This document shows positions 43,781 to 56,000 of a stretch of DNA of 64,000 bases, one piece after another (position 1 is the stretch's first letter; every line of letters starts with the position of its first letter). The notes below the pieces were generated by a model that ran no database searches, was not told where the DNA came from, and was given only the letters and a program-made list of their open reading frames with translations. This stretch comes from Amaranthus tricolor. Lineage: Eukaryota; Streptophyta; Magnoliopsida; Caryophyllales; Amaranthaceae. Location of the stretch: NCBI RefSeq assembly GCF_026212465.1, contig NC_080062.1:10624217-10688216 (forward strand), given 5' to 3'. Made by a program: the position numbers and the translations under genes.

Positions 43781-44242
43781 ATGAAGAAATTGAAAATCTG
43801 GAAAAAAGCAAAGACGTATGCAAAGACGTATGCTCCAAAGTTTTATGGTATGCCAGGACACAAAATGTGGCCGACAACCACTTTAGCCAAACCTCTTCCT
43901 CCACCATTTCGAAAGATGCCTGGAAGGCCTAAAATGAGGATAAGAAAAAAGGAAACTGATGAAGGTAAAGGAGGTAAGAAGCCTGTAACTGCTGTTCGAG
44001 AATTCAAGCAACGGAGATGTGGTAATTATGGTGACTTAGGTCACTACAAAAAAGGATGCAAGAATCCAGCCAAACCACAACCAACAAAGATGAAGTCAAA
44101 GGGTGAAAGGCCTAAAATGAGATCTTCTTCTACTCAACAGTCCACACCAAATGATGTTCCTTGCTCCAGTAGTCAACAACAAACGGAAAGTGCAACAACA
44201 GCATCTACTTCATGTATAATGGATCTACAAAGTCAATTATAG
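43781..44242 (+). pseudogene. MURA transposase C-terminal remnant
   Basis: 153 codons are open. The text MPGHKMWPTTTLAKPLPPPF followed by GRPK is typical of the region just before the zinc knuckle in MULE transposases. A CCHC knuckle follows at residues 80-93, reading RCGNYGDLGHYKKGC, where the second Cys is Tyr (Y83). The DDE domain and everything upstream are missing, so this is an internal-deletion derivative. The ATG at 43781 follows directly on a leader-like region and may be fortuitous. It could still be transcribed from the TIR. Confidence 0.85.
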
Positions 44243-45309
44243 AGCTGTATAAGTAAATTGAAGTTGAATGTAATGTGTTGATTTAATGTAAGACATATAT
44301 TAGTATAAGTTTATGAACTGAGAATCTACTGTGTTGAACAACATGTAAGCAAATCAATATATGAACTGAGAATGTACTTTGTTTCATTGACTTACTATCT
44401 TGAATTAAGTAAATTTGTTAATTGCAGTAAACTCAATGTGTTTTGAGAAGTAGTCACTGTGTGCAACATTCTTGATATGGCTACTGAAAATCTGATATGT
44501 GATGATTTCAGTTACTGTGACGAATTATGTTCATCTTGATTGTGTGCAGCAGTAACTTATGCAATAGTAGTTGATTAGTCATTATTTTGGGTACTGCACA
44601 GTGAAGTATTTGCAGTTTATTAGTGCAGCATTGCATACACAAGTGTTCTGAATGAGTAAGTTCATCAGTGTTTTGTACATGTGTTGTGCATTGTGTTGTG
44701 CAGCATGTAGTTGTGTATGTAAGCAAATTGCTATATGTTGTATGGGTTAAGTTCATTTGAACCAAGCAATATGTAAATTGCTGTATGCAATTGAGACATC
44801 TAATGTACATTGCTACTGAGCCATCTGATTTCCAAACACAGCAAACAGCAAATGAGCCATCTAATTTTCATACACAAACACAACATTATTACATAGCTAC
44901 TGAAGTTGATTACTGTTGAAAATCAGTTTTGAATCAGTTTTGAGTATGCTGAAGTTGATTGGTAATGCAGTATTACATAGAGATTGAATCAGTGCTGAAA
45001 ATCAGTGCTACAAATCAGTTCATCAGTGCAGCAAGCATTAGTGCAAGTTGCTTAGTCTTGAATCAGTGCTGAAATACAGATTTGAAACACGTTGAAAAGG
45101 CTACTGATGTTGATCACTGCAAGCAGTGTGTATACTGATGTTATTGAAAACATCAACCAAAGAACAAATAGCAAACAACAATACCAAAAGAGAAATCAAA
45201 TAGCCAAAATAAAAAGACATTTCATTCATCATAATCATTTTACAAAAGATATCATCCTTCCATTGCATACCGAAATCACTAACACAAATTCTTAAATAGG
45301 TCATAACTT
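44243..45309. other. MULE interior with degenerate aatcagt repeats
   Basis: Between the two ORFs, the words gaaaatcagt, aatcagtgctgaaa and ctgaagttgattact recur many times, most densely at 44880-45100. I see no protein family. It may be a decayed tandem array. Confidence 0.5.
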
Positions 45310-45747
45310 TCATTTACTAGCCTTGATTAAAACAACCAACACCATCAAAAAACAAAAGAAAAACCCTAATACAAAGCTTGTAATCTGATTTCCATGCTTC
45401 CTCTTATTCATCCATTTCTTCTTAATCCTTTTAATTTCTGAAATTGCTTGTTCCTTTTCATGTTCCAAGCAACAAACCCTTGATGTCAAAATCTTGATTT
45501 CGGTTGTTAATTGTCGCTTGTCCTCCACAAGTTTGTTAGTGACTTCTCTTTGCCAAACAGTCATTTCAGGTTCATCAACCCATTTAAACTTTTTGCATCC
45601 CTTTCAATTTGTATCAGGATCATAAAAAATGCAAGTCTTAAACCTTCTTCCTGGATTTTCCTTGGTCCATGAAACCCTCCTTGCAAAGGGAACTCCACAC
45701 CCACATTTTTCAGGTATCGAATTTTGGGTTGAAGAAGAAGAAGACAT
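45310..45747 (-). pseudogene. GRF-type zinc finger ORF, antisense in the MULE
   Basis: The ATG at 45747 opens MSSSSSTQNSIPEKCGCG, then FARRVSWTKENPGRRFKTC. The Cys-x-Cys and later Cys pair with KGCKKFKWVDE, the GRF zinc-finger layout. A TGA at 45606-45604 (codon 48) falls between the third and fourth Cys. Downstream comes a coiled-coil stretch (REVTNKLVEDKRQLTTEIKI) and a C-terminal hydrophobic segment (SFVLGFFFCFLMVLVVLI). This finger, coiled coil and tail-anchor layout is common among GRF proteins near plant transposons (from memory). Apart from the one stop the frame is intact over 146 codons. The function is unknown. Confidence 0.8.
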
Positions 45748-45861
45748 TACTAATTACTTGGAAAAAATTGGGTTCTTTGAATGATTTAGGGATTGTAAAT
45801 CAAGGGATTGAAAGAAAGAAGGGAGAAAGACCAATTACAGGAATAATTTAGGTTTTTTCGA

Positions 45862-46103
45862 ATGAAGGAGGAGCAAATGCATTGAAGAGTCTGAAATGAA
45901 GAAGAAGGAAAGGATTATAAGCTCACGTGACTATCATGTGATAGTTAACGGTTAATTTACACAGTCAAAACGCTAAAAACCGTTATAAGGTAGTCTTTTG
46001 CAAAGAAATGTAGTATATAAGGTAGTTTTTTGCAAAAAATTTTAGATAAGGTAGTTTTTTGCAAATAGAGGTATAGAATAGGTAGTTTATTATAATTTTT
46101 CTC
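45862..46103 (-). repeat. Right TIR of the MULE
   Basis: Inverse of 43249-43490 with scattered substitutions, including catgtgatag for cacgtgatag. It ends at ctc, 46103. Confidence 0.9.
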
Positions 46104-46112
46104 TTAATATAA
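46104..46112. repeat. Target-site duplication, right copy
   Basis: TTAATATAA, identical to 43240-43248. Confidence 0.9.
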
Positions 46113-46160
46113 ATATAAAATATTTTTTTAATAAATTAAATTAGGCTAACCCAAATTAAA

Positions 46161-46181
46161 ACCGTCTCACCGTGAGACGGT
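46161..46181. repeat. 21-bp palindrome of the gagacggt family
   Basis: Arms ACCGTCTCAC and GTGAGACGGT meet around one central base. Related pieces are gtctcacggtgagatcg at 43204-43220 (other side of the MULE), gagaccgtctcg at 42098-42109, and cggagacggtctct near 27910. The MULE apparently landed inside a member of this family. Confidence 0.75.
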
Positions 46182-46396
46182 CTTAATTAAGTATTTTTCT
46201 TTTGCTTTTGTTCTCCTAGAAAACACACTAGGCTGGTAACTGCTCTAGTGTCATTGCCCCCAACCAAACATCATTCCACATTGATATTGATTTACCATCT
46301 ACGACTCTCCATCTAGTGCCATTTTAAGTAAAGGTGGTGCCCTCCAAACACTTCAAAGGTTCTTAATTGCAAGGAAATTCTAAAAAGACAGACACT

Positions 46397-46895
46397 ATTA
46401 CTAACGTGTTCATTCGGGTCATCGAATTAATTTCGGATAATGTGTTTTGGGTCAGTTTAAAATTGAGTCTTGTGTTCATATTGGTTTTTACATTATTGAA
46501 TTGTAAATCTATTTTTAAGTTGCATCAAACTGAATTTATTTACAAAATTAGGTGAATATCGGGTCGTTAATCTCATAGTTATACCGTCTCATACACTGTG
46601 AACTTCTTAATGGACAAGAGAATGTGAATTTAAAGTATTAATTGAGTTGAGAGTTTTTGAAGAGTAAGGGGTAAAATTGTAAAATCAAGAGGAGAATGGT
46701 GACGTTAAAATGAGGAGAAAATTTTAGGGAAAATTCCACTACTAATAGGGAATTAGTGTCAAGTGTTCATTCGAGTAATCGGGTTGATTTCGAGTTAGGT
46801 GTTTCATTTCGGTTTAAATATTAATCTTTACATAATTATAAATCTATTTTTATAGTCAGGTCAGATCGAATTCGCTTACAAAAATCGGTAAATAT
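46397..46895. repeat. Two copies of a 'cgggttgatttcgggt' repeat
   Basis: Copies at 46397-46563 and 46763-46895 share cattcg-gt-atcg-(g)ttgattt, then a ttacat-attgtaaatctattt core and a tttacaaaa end. Further copies lie at 62396-62523 (reverse) and 63475-63610. They are dispersed, non-coding and short (about 130-165 bp). Confidence 0.6.
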
Positions 46896-46959
46896 CAAAA
46901 AATTTGGTCCATTTTGAACCCCGCAAGGGTGAGTGTGTGACCGATCACGGCACCACGCT

Positions 46960-46980
46960 ACGCCATATATTAAAAGATAA
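46960..46980 (+). promoter_or_regulatory. Possible TATA region of YchF gene
   Basis: An ATATATTAAAAG run lies about 110 bp before the ATG, a plausible TATA box with a leader near 47 kb. This rests on motif and spacing only. Confidence 0.35.
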
Positions 46981-47074
46981 AAATAAATTAATTTCCCGCA
47001 AAGGAAGTTCAGTGAAGTCGGAGGAGAAAAGATTAGACGTTGTTCTTCATTCTTGTAGAGCAGAGTAATCTGTA

Positions 47075-50000
47075 ATGGCGAGAATAGCATGTCATTTTTC
47101 TGGGTTGCCATTGAAGTCTTCCTTTCTCTCTACAGACGTTTCTCTTAGTCGATGCTTCTCTAATGGCGTACTTATCAACAGAAGAAGAAGCTTCTCTTCT
47201 TCAGCACTCAAAGTGTCCATGAGTTTGAGAGCTGGTATTGTTGGTCTTCCTAATGTTGGCAAATCTACACTTTTCAATGCTGTTGTAAGTCTTTCTTACT
47301 CTTACATTGTTTTTTGTAGGGATAGGAAATGTGTTTTTCTGATTGTGCTTTTATGCCTTTAAGGTGTTTGTACATTTGACAGCATTGAGGTAAGCCTAGA
47401 ATTGTTAAGAATCTTTAAAACCAAAGTCTGATCTTTGTTTTGAAGATCTCTTGGCTGTAGAATTATATGAATAAACCCAAATAATTCATTAATAATATGT
47501 TAAAAAGTTAATTACCAAACAAGATTTTACATTAATTGTGTATACTCCTTTGAGGCTTTGACCCACTTTAATATGAGGATAAATTGTTGGAATTGCAAAT
47601 AATACTCCTCCAAATAAGAATTCAACATTGTTGTTGGGATTATGCTTTGGCGTTGCTGTTGTTGTAGGAATCTAACATTGCTGATTCAAATGGGAGGGTG
47701 TGTTTGGGCGGTTTGTGGACCTTAAAGGAGTAGTAGGCGTGAAATTGGAATTTTAGAGTTGGTTTACGGGAGAAAGAGAAAATTATGTAGGAAATCATAT
47801 GCCTAAATAAGAAATAGGGGAAATATTTTGGCACTGCCGGATAGCCATACACGGGCAAGTTGTTTCGAGGGAGGAAGTAGGTGAAATTGGAAGACAAATC
47901 TAAACATTATACTAGGAAGAAGGGTGTAATGTACGTTGGTTGTGTAGTTCGTAGTGTGTGAAATGGCTTCTACTTTGCTCCCCCTTATCCATTAGTTTGC
48001 CTCATGGGTACAAAGTTACTTTATTAAGGAAATGGTGCAAGTGGTTTGGGTAAAGAAAGTGGGATGAGGGAGATATAAAAAAATGGTGTACCATTTTGCA
48101 TGAGTGCACAACTTAAACTCAAGTTAGCAATTTTGTTGTGCTTGTTTAGCATTTGGTATGCCTGATTCAAGTCTGAGCAAGGATGAGCTAAATCATGCAA
48201 ACTTGGAAATGCTAGGAGACTTAGACAAGACCGTCACCCCGTAAGTGACTCTAACTTTTAGTTGAAAAATCATTAATTTATTTTGCATAAAACTATATCT
48301 ATCATCAAATTAGAATGGTTCTACCTTTCTCATAAGGAAAAGGTTTTTTTTTATCATATAGTATGTTTTAAATAATATTAATGAATCTTAGGAATTCATT
48401 AACTCAATTGCCTTGTGAAAAACCATATCATATTAACTGTTTTTGATTGTTTCAATTTGATAAAGTTATTTAACTGATTACAACTTTGCTCCAAAACAGA
48501 TAAGTCATGTGATATGTTGAAAAAAATGTGACTTTACAATGTTATCTTTGCTACCTTTTGCATTACATGGTAATAATTTAATGTTTTTGAATTGAGTGTT
48601 ATACCTTCTTTTAATTAGATTGTTGGAGTTATTCACATCAATCTTAGCTAAAAGTAATTGGTTGGAATTGATTGAGCTAAGAGATTTTAGATAAATTTAA
48701 TCTTGAGTTTTGGAAATACGATTTAAATTCAAAATTTTGTATCCAATGAGTTTGCGAATTTAAGCAATTAAGCGAGTTTTTCTTGGGTAAAAATATGTCA
48801 AATGGTGAATGGGTGGGGCAGCCTTACAAAATTAGTGAGTGTGCAAACTCAAAGGGACATATGAAACTAGTAATTGGAGCAAACTTTACATATGAGTGGA
48901 AATAAATGTCAGGTGTAAGGTTAAATCATTGTCCTCCTTTGACCAATTTCCTTTACATAATTACTTTCTTGGAATTCTTACTTTGCATTACAAGCACAAC
49001 AACAACGTTTCTTTTGCATTTACTTTGTTGCATTTGTTATTATTTTTTTCGACATGTGGCTCATATAGTTTTGGTTACTGTTAGAAACTTATACAAGGTC
49101 ATGATGGTTCAATTTGATGGAATTTAATCATGCGTATTAAGATTCTAACTCTTGACTATCTTTTTCACAAAAGAATTAGAAAAAGCTTACACCAACAATC
49201 CTAACTATTGGCTTTTTTTTGCCAAAATAATTTCAACTATTACCTCACCCTCCCTAAAACAATTTTGGTGACTCGTGTTAGGTTTTTGTTTGTATTTCTT
49301 TTGTAACTCAAAGGCTTCTCCCTAACCTCCCTCACTTGGCACCACCACTCATATGAGATATGCCATGTATCACTACCATTGCGCAACACATTCATATCAC
49401 CTGTAATCGTCTAGTGCTAGATCGAAACCCACATTCTAGTCAAGATTATGAAATACCGACCAATGTGACAACAAAAATAGATGAGAATACGTGTACTGCA
49501 TAATGCTTAGCAAAACTCAAAATGCCAACAAATAAAATCATCTTTATTTAGTGGGTTAAAATGTAGAAGTTGTATTCAACATCAATTTAAGAAACCAAAA
49601 AAACTTCAATGTCTGAACATACACAAAACATATATGTAAAGGATACACTTTCTTTTGAAAGATATAAATGTATCATTCAAGATCAGATTAACAAAAGATG
49701 ATCCTGAAAATTTGATCAGGAATCAAAATCAAAGTCGTAATTTCTATTGAAAATTTGAGAAATTCGATGATAGCCTTTCCTTCTTCGGATGTAATCATTT
49801 GTCACCACCATTATTGAGTCCATAGTTTTTGAAATTGCAAGGAGCACTAAGGCACGTCTTTTTTTCGCCTTAAGGAAAAGTGTGCACAACAAATTATTTA
49901 TATGAATGTTCGAAATATTTTGTCTTTTACGCCCAAGGAAGAGATGCATCTATACGCCTCCTTTTGTGTCTCCGACGCCTCTATGCCCCTCCTTTACTTG

Positions 50001-53000
50001 GATTGCACTTTGCGTGTACTCAAAATATTAATTTTTCTAGTGCATGAGTGTACCCAAATGCGTACTTATAACTAACAATGAGTTTTTCTTTATTATCTTT
50101 GACGTCTTGTCAAAATAATTTCAAAACATGTAAAAACTTTCCACCCAAAACAATGCTATAAAAAGGATAAAATAACTCAAGAAAGCCCCCCATTGAAATC
50201 AAAATATTTCTTTGCATGTGACTTAAACTAAAGTCTCTCTTACCCTCTTTGTTGGCCTCCCACCCATGGAAAAAATCGAAGTCGCGGGTACATTTGTGGA
50301 AACAATCGCAATTTCGCAAAAACTATTATAACGGAGTAATAACGCAGATGGCGGCCGATGTGTTATGATTTTTTGAAAATAAATCATATAAGGGGAGTTT
50401 TGAACTTATAATTGCATTTTTGTTGTTGAACTACTATTATTAATGCAATAATATGCCCACAACTGTTATAATTGCATTATATGAGGTAATTTTAATGTAT
50501 AATAAAATAACTTATTAGTTATTTTTTTTGTTTAACAACTAAAATTATGAGTAATTTTAAGTGATCTTAATAATTAAAGTTAATGGGTATCAATAAAATT
50601 TTGACATGAGACAAATAATGGTGAAAATTGTGAAAATTCATTCACCGTCATATAACGGGATTTAACATTGCAACAACTCTCAAATAGGTCACATAACAGG
50701 CGTTACGTAATGTAACGGGAGTGTTTTTATTCCATGCTCCCGCTATTAGAAAACCTAGAAATTTTTACCATATTTTTTGATCTTGCTGAGGCTTAATTTC
50801 TCTTTCATGCATTTCCATCTATGACTATGGTTTGATTTGGTGTTTTGGACTAGAAGTGAGGGGTGACCATGAATTTTCATGCAAATTATCTAGGGCTTGA
50901 AAAAGCTTTGCTGAACTAATTCGAAGACGCGAGAAGCTGAGGTTGGGAAGGAGATGAGAAAATGAAAGGAATAAAATAAAAGTCAATGTGTTTATGCTAA
51001 ATTATATTGTGGTATAGACTTTTAAAATGGTTTATTAGGTAAACATTGGGGTGAGTGAGTGAGACTGTTTTGGAAAGAGTCATTATACAGTTAGACTTAC
51101 TTTAAGTTAAAGTATATTTGAGACTATTATGAGGATATGGGTAATTGTTGGGATTGTTTGTGTTGAAATTCTTTTGAATTTTGAGTGGTTAGCCTTAGTT
51201 TGCCACGCACGGAGGGATTTTCAATTCCAAACTATGCTATTTATATGTTATTCTTATCTTGGTTGTTTTATAAGGTTTCTATCTCAAATTCTTCAATTCT
51301 TTTTTTTTTTTAGAAATTGTTTTGTGAGTTCTTAATTGTCCTATAGGGACCAGTCTTTAGTAGTGTTCACTCTAACAACCTCTACATTAATTCTGCAAAT
51401 TTTGTCAAATTTCTGATATCTGTGCTGTTTTTGCTCTTGCTCCTTGACATCTTAAATTAAAGTGAAACTTTGCAGGTTGAAAATGGGAAGGCTCAAGCTG
51501 CTAATTTTCCTTTCTGCACGATAGAGCCAAATGTAGGGACTGTTGCTGTTCCTGACTCAAGATTGCAAGTGCTTTCTAATTTAAGTAAATCTCAAAGAGC
51601 AGTACCTGCATCTGTTGAGTTTGTAGATATTGCTGGACTTGTGAAGGGTGCCAGTCAGGGAGAGGTTTGTCCATTTGGCTTTTTAAGTATTGCAATTTTT
51701 TTTGCTTTAATTTCGTTTCCCAAAATGTTTCTTCTAGGCTGGTAGATATATGTGAACTCAAGTTTCTAAATCTTCTCTATCCTGATTGTTATTATTGCAG
51801 GGGTTAGGCAACAAGTTCTTATCTCATATTCGTGAAGTCGACTCCATACTTCAGGTGCTTGTTCTTTATGTTGCCGTTGATAAATTACAAAATGGCTTAA
51901 ATTAATGCATAGCAATATACTATGTTTCCTTCCGAGTAGCCTTTCAAGTTTCTAGCTTGCTTCATCGGAATTATTAAGATTTTGGAGTGTCCATATAAAA
52001 CTAATATTCTGCTTATACAACATGTCGACATATATTCTGAAGCTGTGAGATTCAGTACATATAACTAACGCGAAACCATAAACATCCAATTCTAAATGAT
52101 AATCACAACAACATTGCATTACGCAATGCCATTAAGTGGCTCCCACCTAAGGTGAGGTTTTGGGGGTCGGATGTACGCAACCTTACTTGTTAGTGATAAG
52201 ACTAACTGAGAAGTTGCTTTTGATTGACCGTTGGTAGCAGAATGTCATGTGCAACTTCACATAAATAAGAAGTGTACATAATTTAATGAGCCATTTTACT
52301 TTAGTCCATTATAATCCAAAACCAAAGAACTATAAATCTTTGACTATATTGAAATAAGGGACATCTCTATAGGATAATTAACTTATGGATATCATAAAGC
52401 ACAAGTATGAAAGTTCTATCCAATCTTAGATGAGAAAAGTGAATCTGCAACCGCAATATGGCATTCGTAAAATCAACAAAATATTAAGTGTAAAACACAT
52501 ATATCGAGAGTTGCCTACAATATTTATATTTTCTTATATAAATCTCATTTCAGAAAAACTAGACAATTTGCATCAACGACTTTTGTTCTCAATACATAGA
52601 GTAAAAATGTAAATTTAGTAGGAATTGAAATTTGGAACTGGGTTTTGGCATTCCACCAGATTGACTTAGGTTTAAAATGCTTCGGCTCTCAAAATTTAAG
52701 AATCATATGTAAAAAGCAACTCCCCTCCTCCCACCACCGCCCCTAAAAAAACGAGGGAAGTAAAATAGTGTAAAAAATGTTCTTGTATATGCATTCATAG
52801 CAAAGCAAAATTATTTGAAGGTATTCTTCTAACTGGACTATTTTCAACTAGCAATCTCTTCATTTAATACTTCTCTGTATTTTTCTTTGCTCTTTATTGC
52901 TAGTGGGGTCTTATTCGTCACTTGTCAGTTATCAATACATATTATTTCACTGTGTGAGCCTTGAGCTGTAACTGGAACACCCTCAAATTTGAACTCCTTG

Positions 53001-56000
53001 AAATTTTTAAAAACGTGCTTCAGCTTACTACTGAGTTCAAATTTTAAGAGTGTTACCGCCATACTAATTCACTAAAGAAACTAATGTAAGGCTAAAAAAT
53101 TAATTACCACAACTTTATATCATATGCCGATCTCCAAAGTATTCCTTATCTAAATACCTTAATGATCAATTATGAAAATCTCTAAAATTCTGTATTACAA
53201 AAGCTCATATACTATTTTAATTGTTAATCTTATTTATAATTCTTCCTAAGATGTTCTATCCATCTGCAAAAATAAATAAGAATGTGACATAAGGAGGAAA
53301 AAGATTCTAAAATCTGAATAACTGAGTAATTCAAACTCCATCTCGCGAAATAGTAATTTATAAAATAATTTGCATTATAATGTTTTAAAGAAAATATTTA
53401 TATCACAGTTAAATTCCAATGGCAGTTACATAATCAAATCACATAGTCAATTAAATTGCAATAACAATGACATACACAAATTAATTTCATTTAATTAGGA
53501 ATATGAATAAAGAACGCCTGGCAAACCCCTTTAACAATCTACTTCAGTCATTATCCCTATTTGGACCACAAGTCTGAAAGCAACAATAGTTATAATATTT
53601 TATGAATTTCCTAACTCGGACCACATGAAAACAACATTAATTGATAACTTGTGAGCTAGCTGTTGAAGTAACTACCAAACTAAAAGGGCAATTGTTCGTC
53701 ATTTCCTCATTTATTTATGTGACCATATAACACATCAAACACAAAATATACAATTATATTAATTTAAGTTCAATTATTATTCTTGATTGTAAATTTTATC
53801 ATGATAATCGTATATGCGACCAATTCTCATAATACTATATGAAATATTAAATCAATTCATCCTTACAATATTTTATTTCTCAAAGCTCCATTGGAAAACA
53901 TCATACATGTCATAGTTATAGACTGAGTCTTTTGTTATTATATGAATTTATTAATTCAGTTATTTGTCCCAATAGGAATTATCAATCTTCAGATATTTTT
54001 ACTTGTTGAATTTCGATAGTTCATGAATAAATTTCAACCTAATAATTGTACCTCACCAACATTCTATCAATAATATAACAATTAGTGTAAACATATTCTT
54101 TGCAGCACAAACAATATTAATAGAGTACTCTTTTATTTTGAATCAAATGTCCTATTTGATTTGACAACAATCTTAAGAAAAAGGGAGGGTACCATATGAG
54201 AGGAGTAAGAAAGGGAAAAAGTTAGGAACTTATTGATAATTTAATGGAAAGTGTATAAATAGTTGGATCCGATTAGGGCATAAATCAGGAAAAAAGGTTA
54301 CTCAATAACAAGATGAGATATTTGATGTTAATATACCATAAGAGAAAACGAGACATTTGATTAGAATAGAACATAATATAACAGTAATAAAATCATACAT
54401 TACATTATTCACATAATAACTTAATATAACCTAATAGGATTTTAGAGCGATGTTCATTGAAATTTACCTCTTAAAAAGTTGAAACATATCAATTTAGCCC
54501 AAAAATTCATTTATCCCAAAATCAATTACTACGAGATCTCTATCTTAAGAAGAATGTCAATTCAACTCAATGTTCTATCTATTAAATTTCTAGTTTCTAA
54601 TTTCCCAATGTTCTAAAAGTGTATCAAACCATCTTTTATCAACCCAAATTTCAATGTCTTAACAAGATTCCATAATGGTTGCAGGTTTCCGTTATCGGGA
54701 ATAAATATCACAAATATGCTCATTTTGAAACAAATGATGAAGTAAATAAAAATTAAAAATACGTAATTTTTCTAGGTTGAAAATGATAGAGAATTTCATG
54801 ATTGATGATAGAAAATGAGGGTTATATTCGTGGTTGAGGTTTTGGGTTGATTTTAAATCAAAAAATAAATGATCGAATTGGATTTTAAAATATATAATTT
54901 GAATGTAATCAACTTTGACCAGTTGTAAATTTTCAATTAGAAATCTAATTCTGCTAATTAAATTTGAACTTTATATTTTCAAACTTAAATGATCGAAAAT
55001 ATGATTTTTAAATGTTTTTTGTTAAAAATATATGGGTATTATAGTAAATTTCCAAATACTGCATTAATCTAATTGGTTCGATAATTAATTTTTTCCACAT
55101 ATTTATATCTATTTCTTTGAATATAAGTGATGCTTATTGTTGTCTTTAGGTTGTGCGATGTTTTGAAGATAATGACATCATTCATGTAAATGGAAGAGTT
55201 GACCCAAAGTCGGACATCGATGTCATCAATCTAGAGTTAATTTTCTCAGATTTGGATCAGGTACCTTGTTATATTTTTTATAACTCTTTTAGGATTAAAC
55301 TCAATCGTCCTAAACAAGGTTCGATTGCAACTTAGATTGCCATGATTCGCGTTTTGAATTAATGAAAACGACGATCCATAATTAAAGGGTGAAAACATAA
55401 ATTAAAGAAAAAACGAGAAGAGAAACAAAAAAAGAGGGGAAGAATATAGACTCACATGTAATATCCACCACTAAAAATTAATAAAGATTTATAAAGAGAA
55501 AAAGACGGAGGTGTGCTATGTCGGTGTAATATTTAGAGACAAATGAGAGGATTTTCTAAGCTGGAACTTCTCATTGATTTTTATAAGGATTAAGTGTTTC
55601 ATGGCCTCTCTGATTTTATGCGTTTAGTGATTTTATGAATGATTTGTTATTTGATATCTAGGGTTGGAGTTAACGGTGGGCCAAGTTTAAGTCTAATTGA
55701 GCTCAAACTTAGGTTTGATTGTCTCAACATTTTTAATAACTTGCCATACTGAGCTAATCTCTATTTGATTCCATATTTGTTGAACACCAAATCACTAAAT
55801 GTTCTTTTTTATGCAATTTGATTAGACTTTACAATGTCTAGAAGTTTGTATCAAAAATTAATCTCTATGGTAATAAGTAAAATTTCCAAAGTGAAATAAG
55901 GTTTATTTTATTAATGTTTGAGTGCTTTTTTGCGTTGATTTTGCTAAGCCTTATTTTCTTTTTACTTTCTCAAGTTTATAATAATTCGGATTATGCTTGA

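Larger units (their letters stand above)
43249..46103. mobile_element. Mutator-like element with 240-bp TIRs
   Basis: This 2855-bp element starts GAGAAAATTATAATAAACTA; its other end inverted is GAGAAAAATTATAATAAACT. The terminal repeats run about 43249-43490 and 45862-46103, sharing five or more blocks (caaaaaactacctta repeats, cggtttttagcgttttgac-like, CACGTGA, cttccttcttcatttcag). It is flanked by the perfect 9-bp duplication TTAATATAA. Inside are the C-terminal tail of a MURA-type transposase (plus strand) and a GRF zinc-finger ORF (minus strand). The catalytic part of the transposase is gone, so the element is non-autonomous. Confidence 0.93.

Noticed and set aside
44508..44810. 100-codon minus-strand open frame in the MULE
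   Set aside because: Thr/Cys-rich translation of degenerate repeats; no domain and no relation to the GRF ORF frame.
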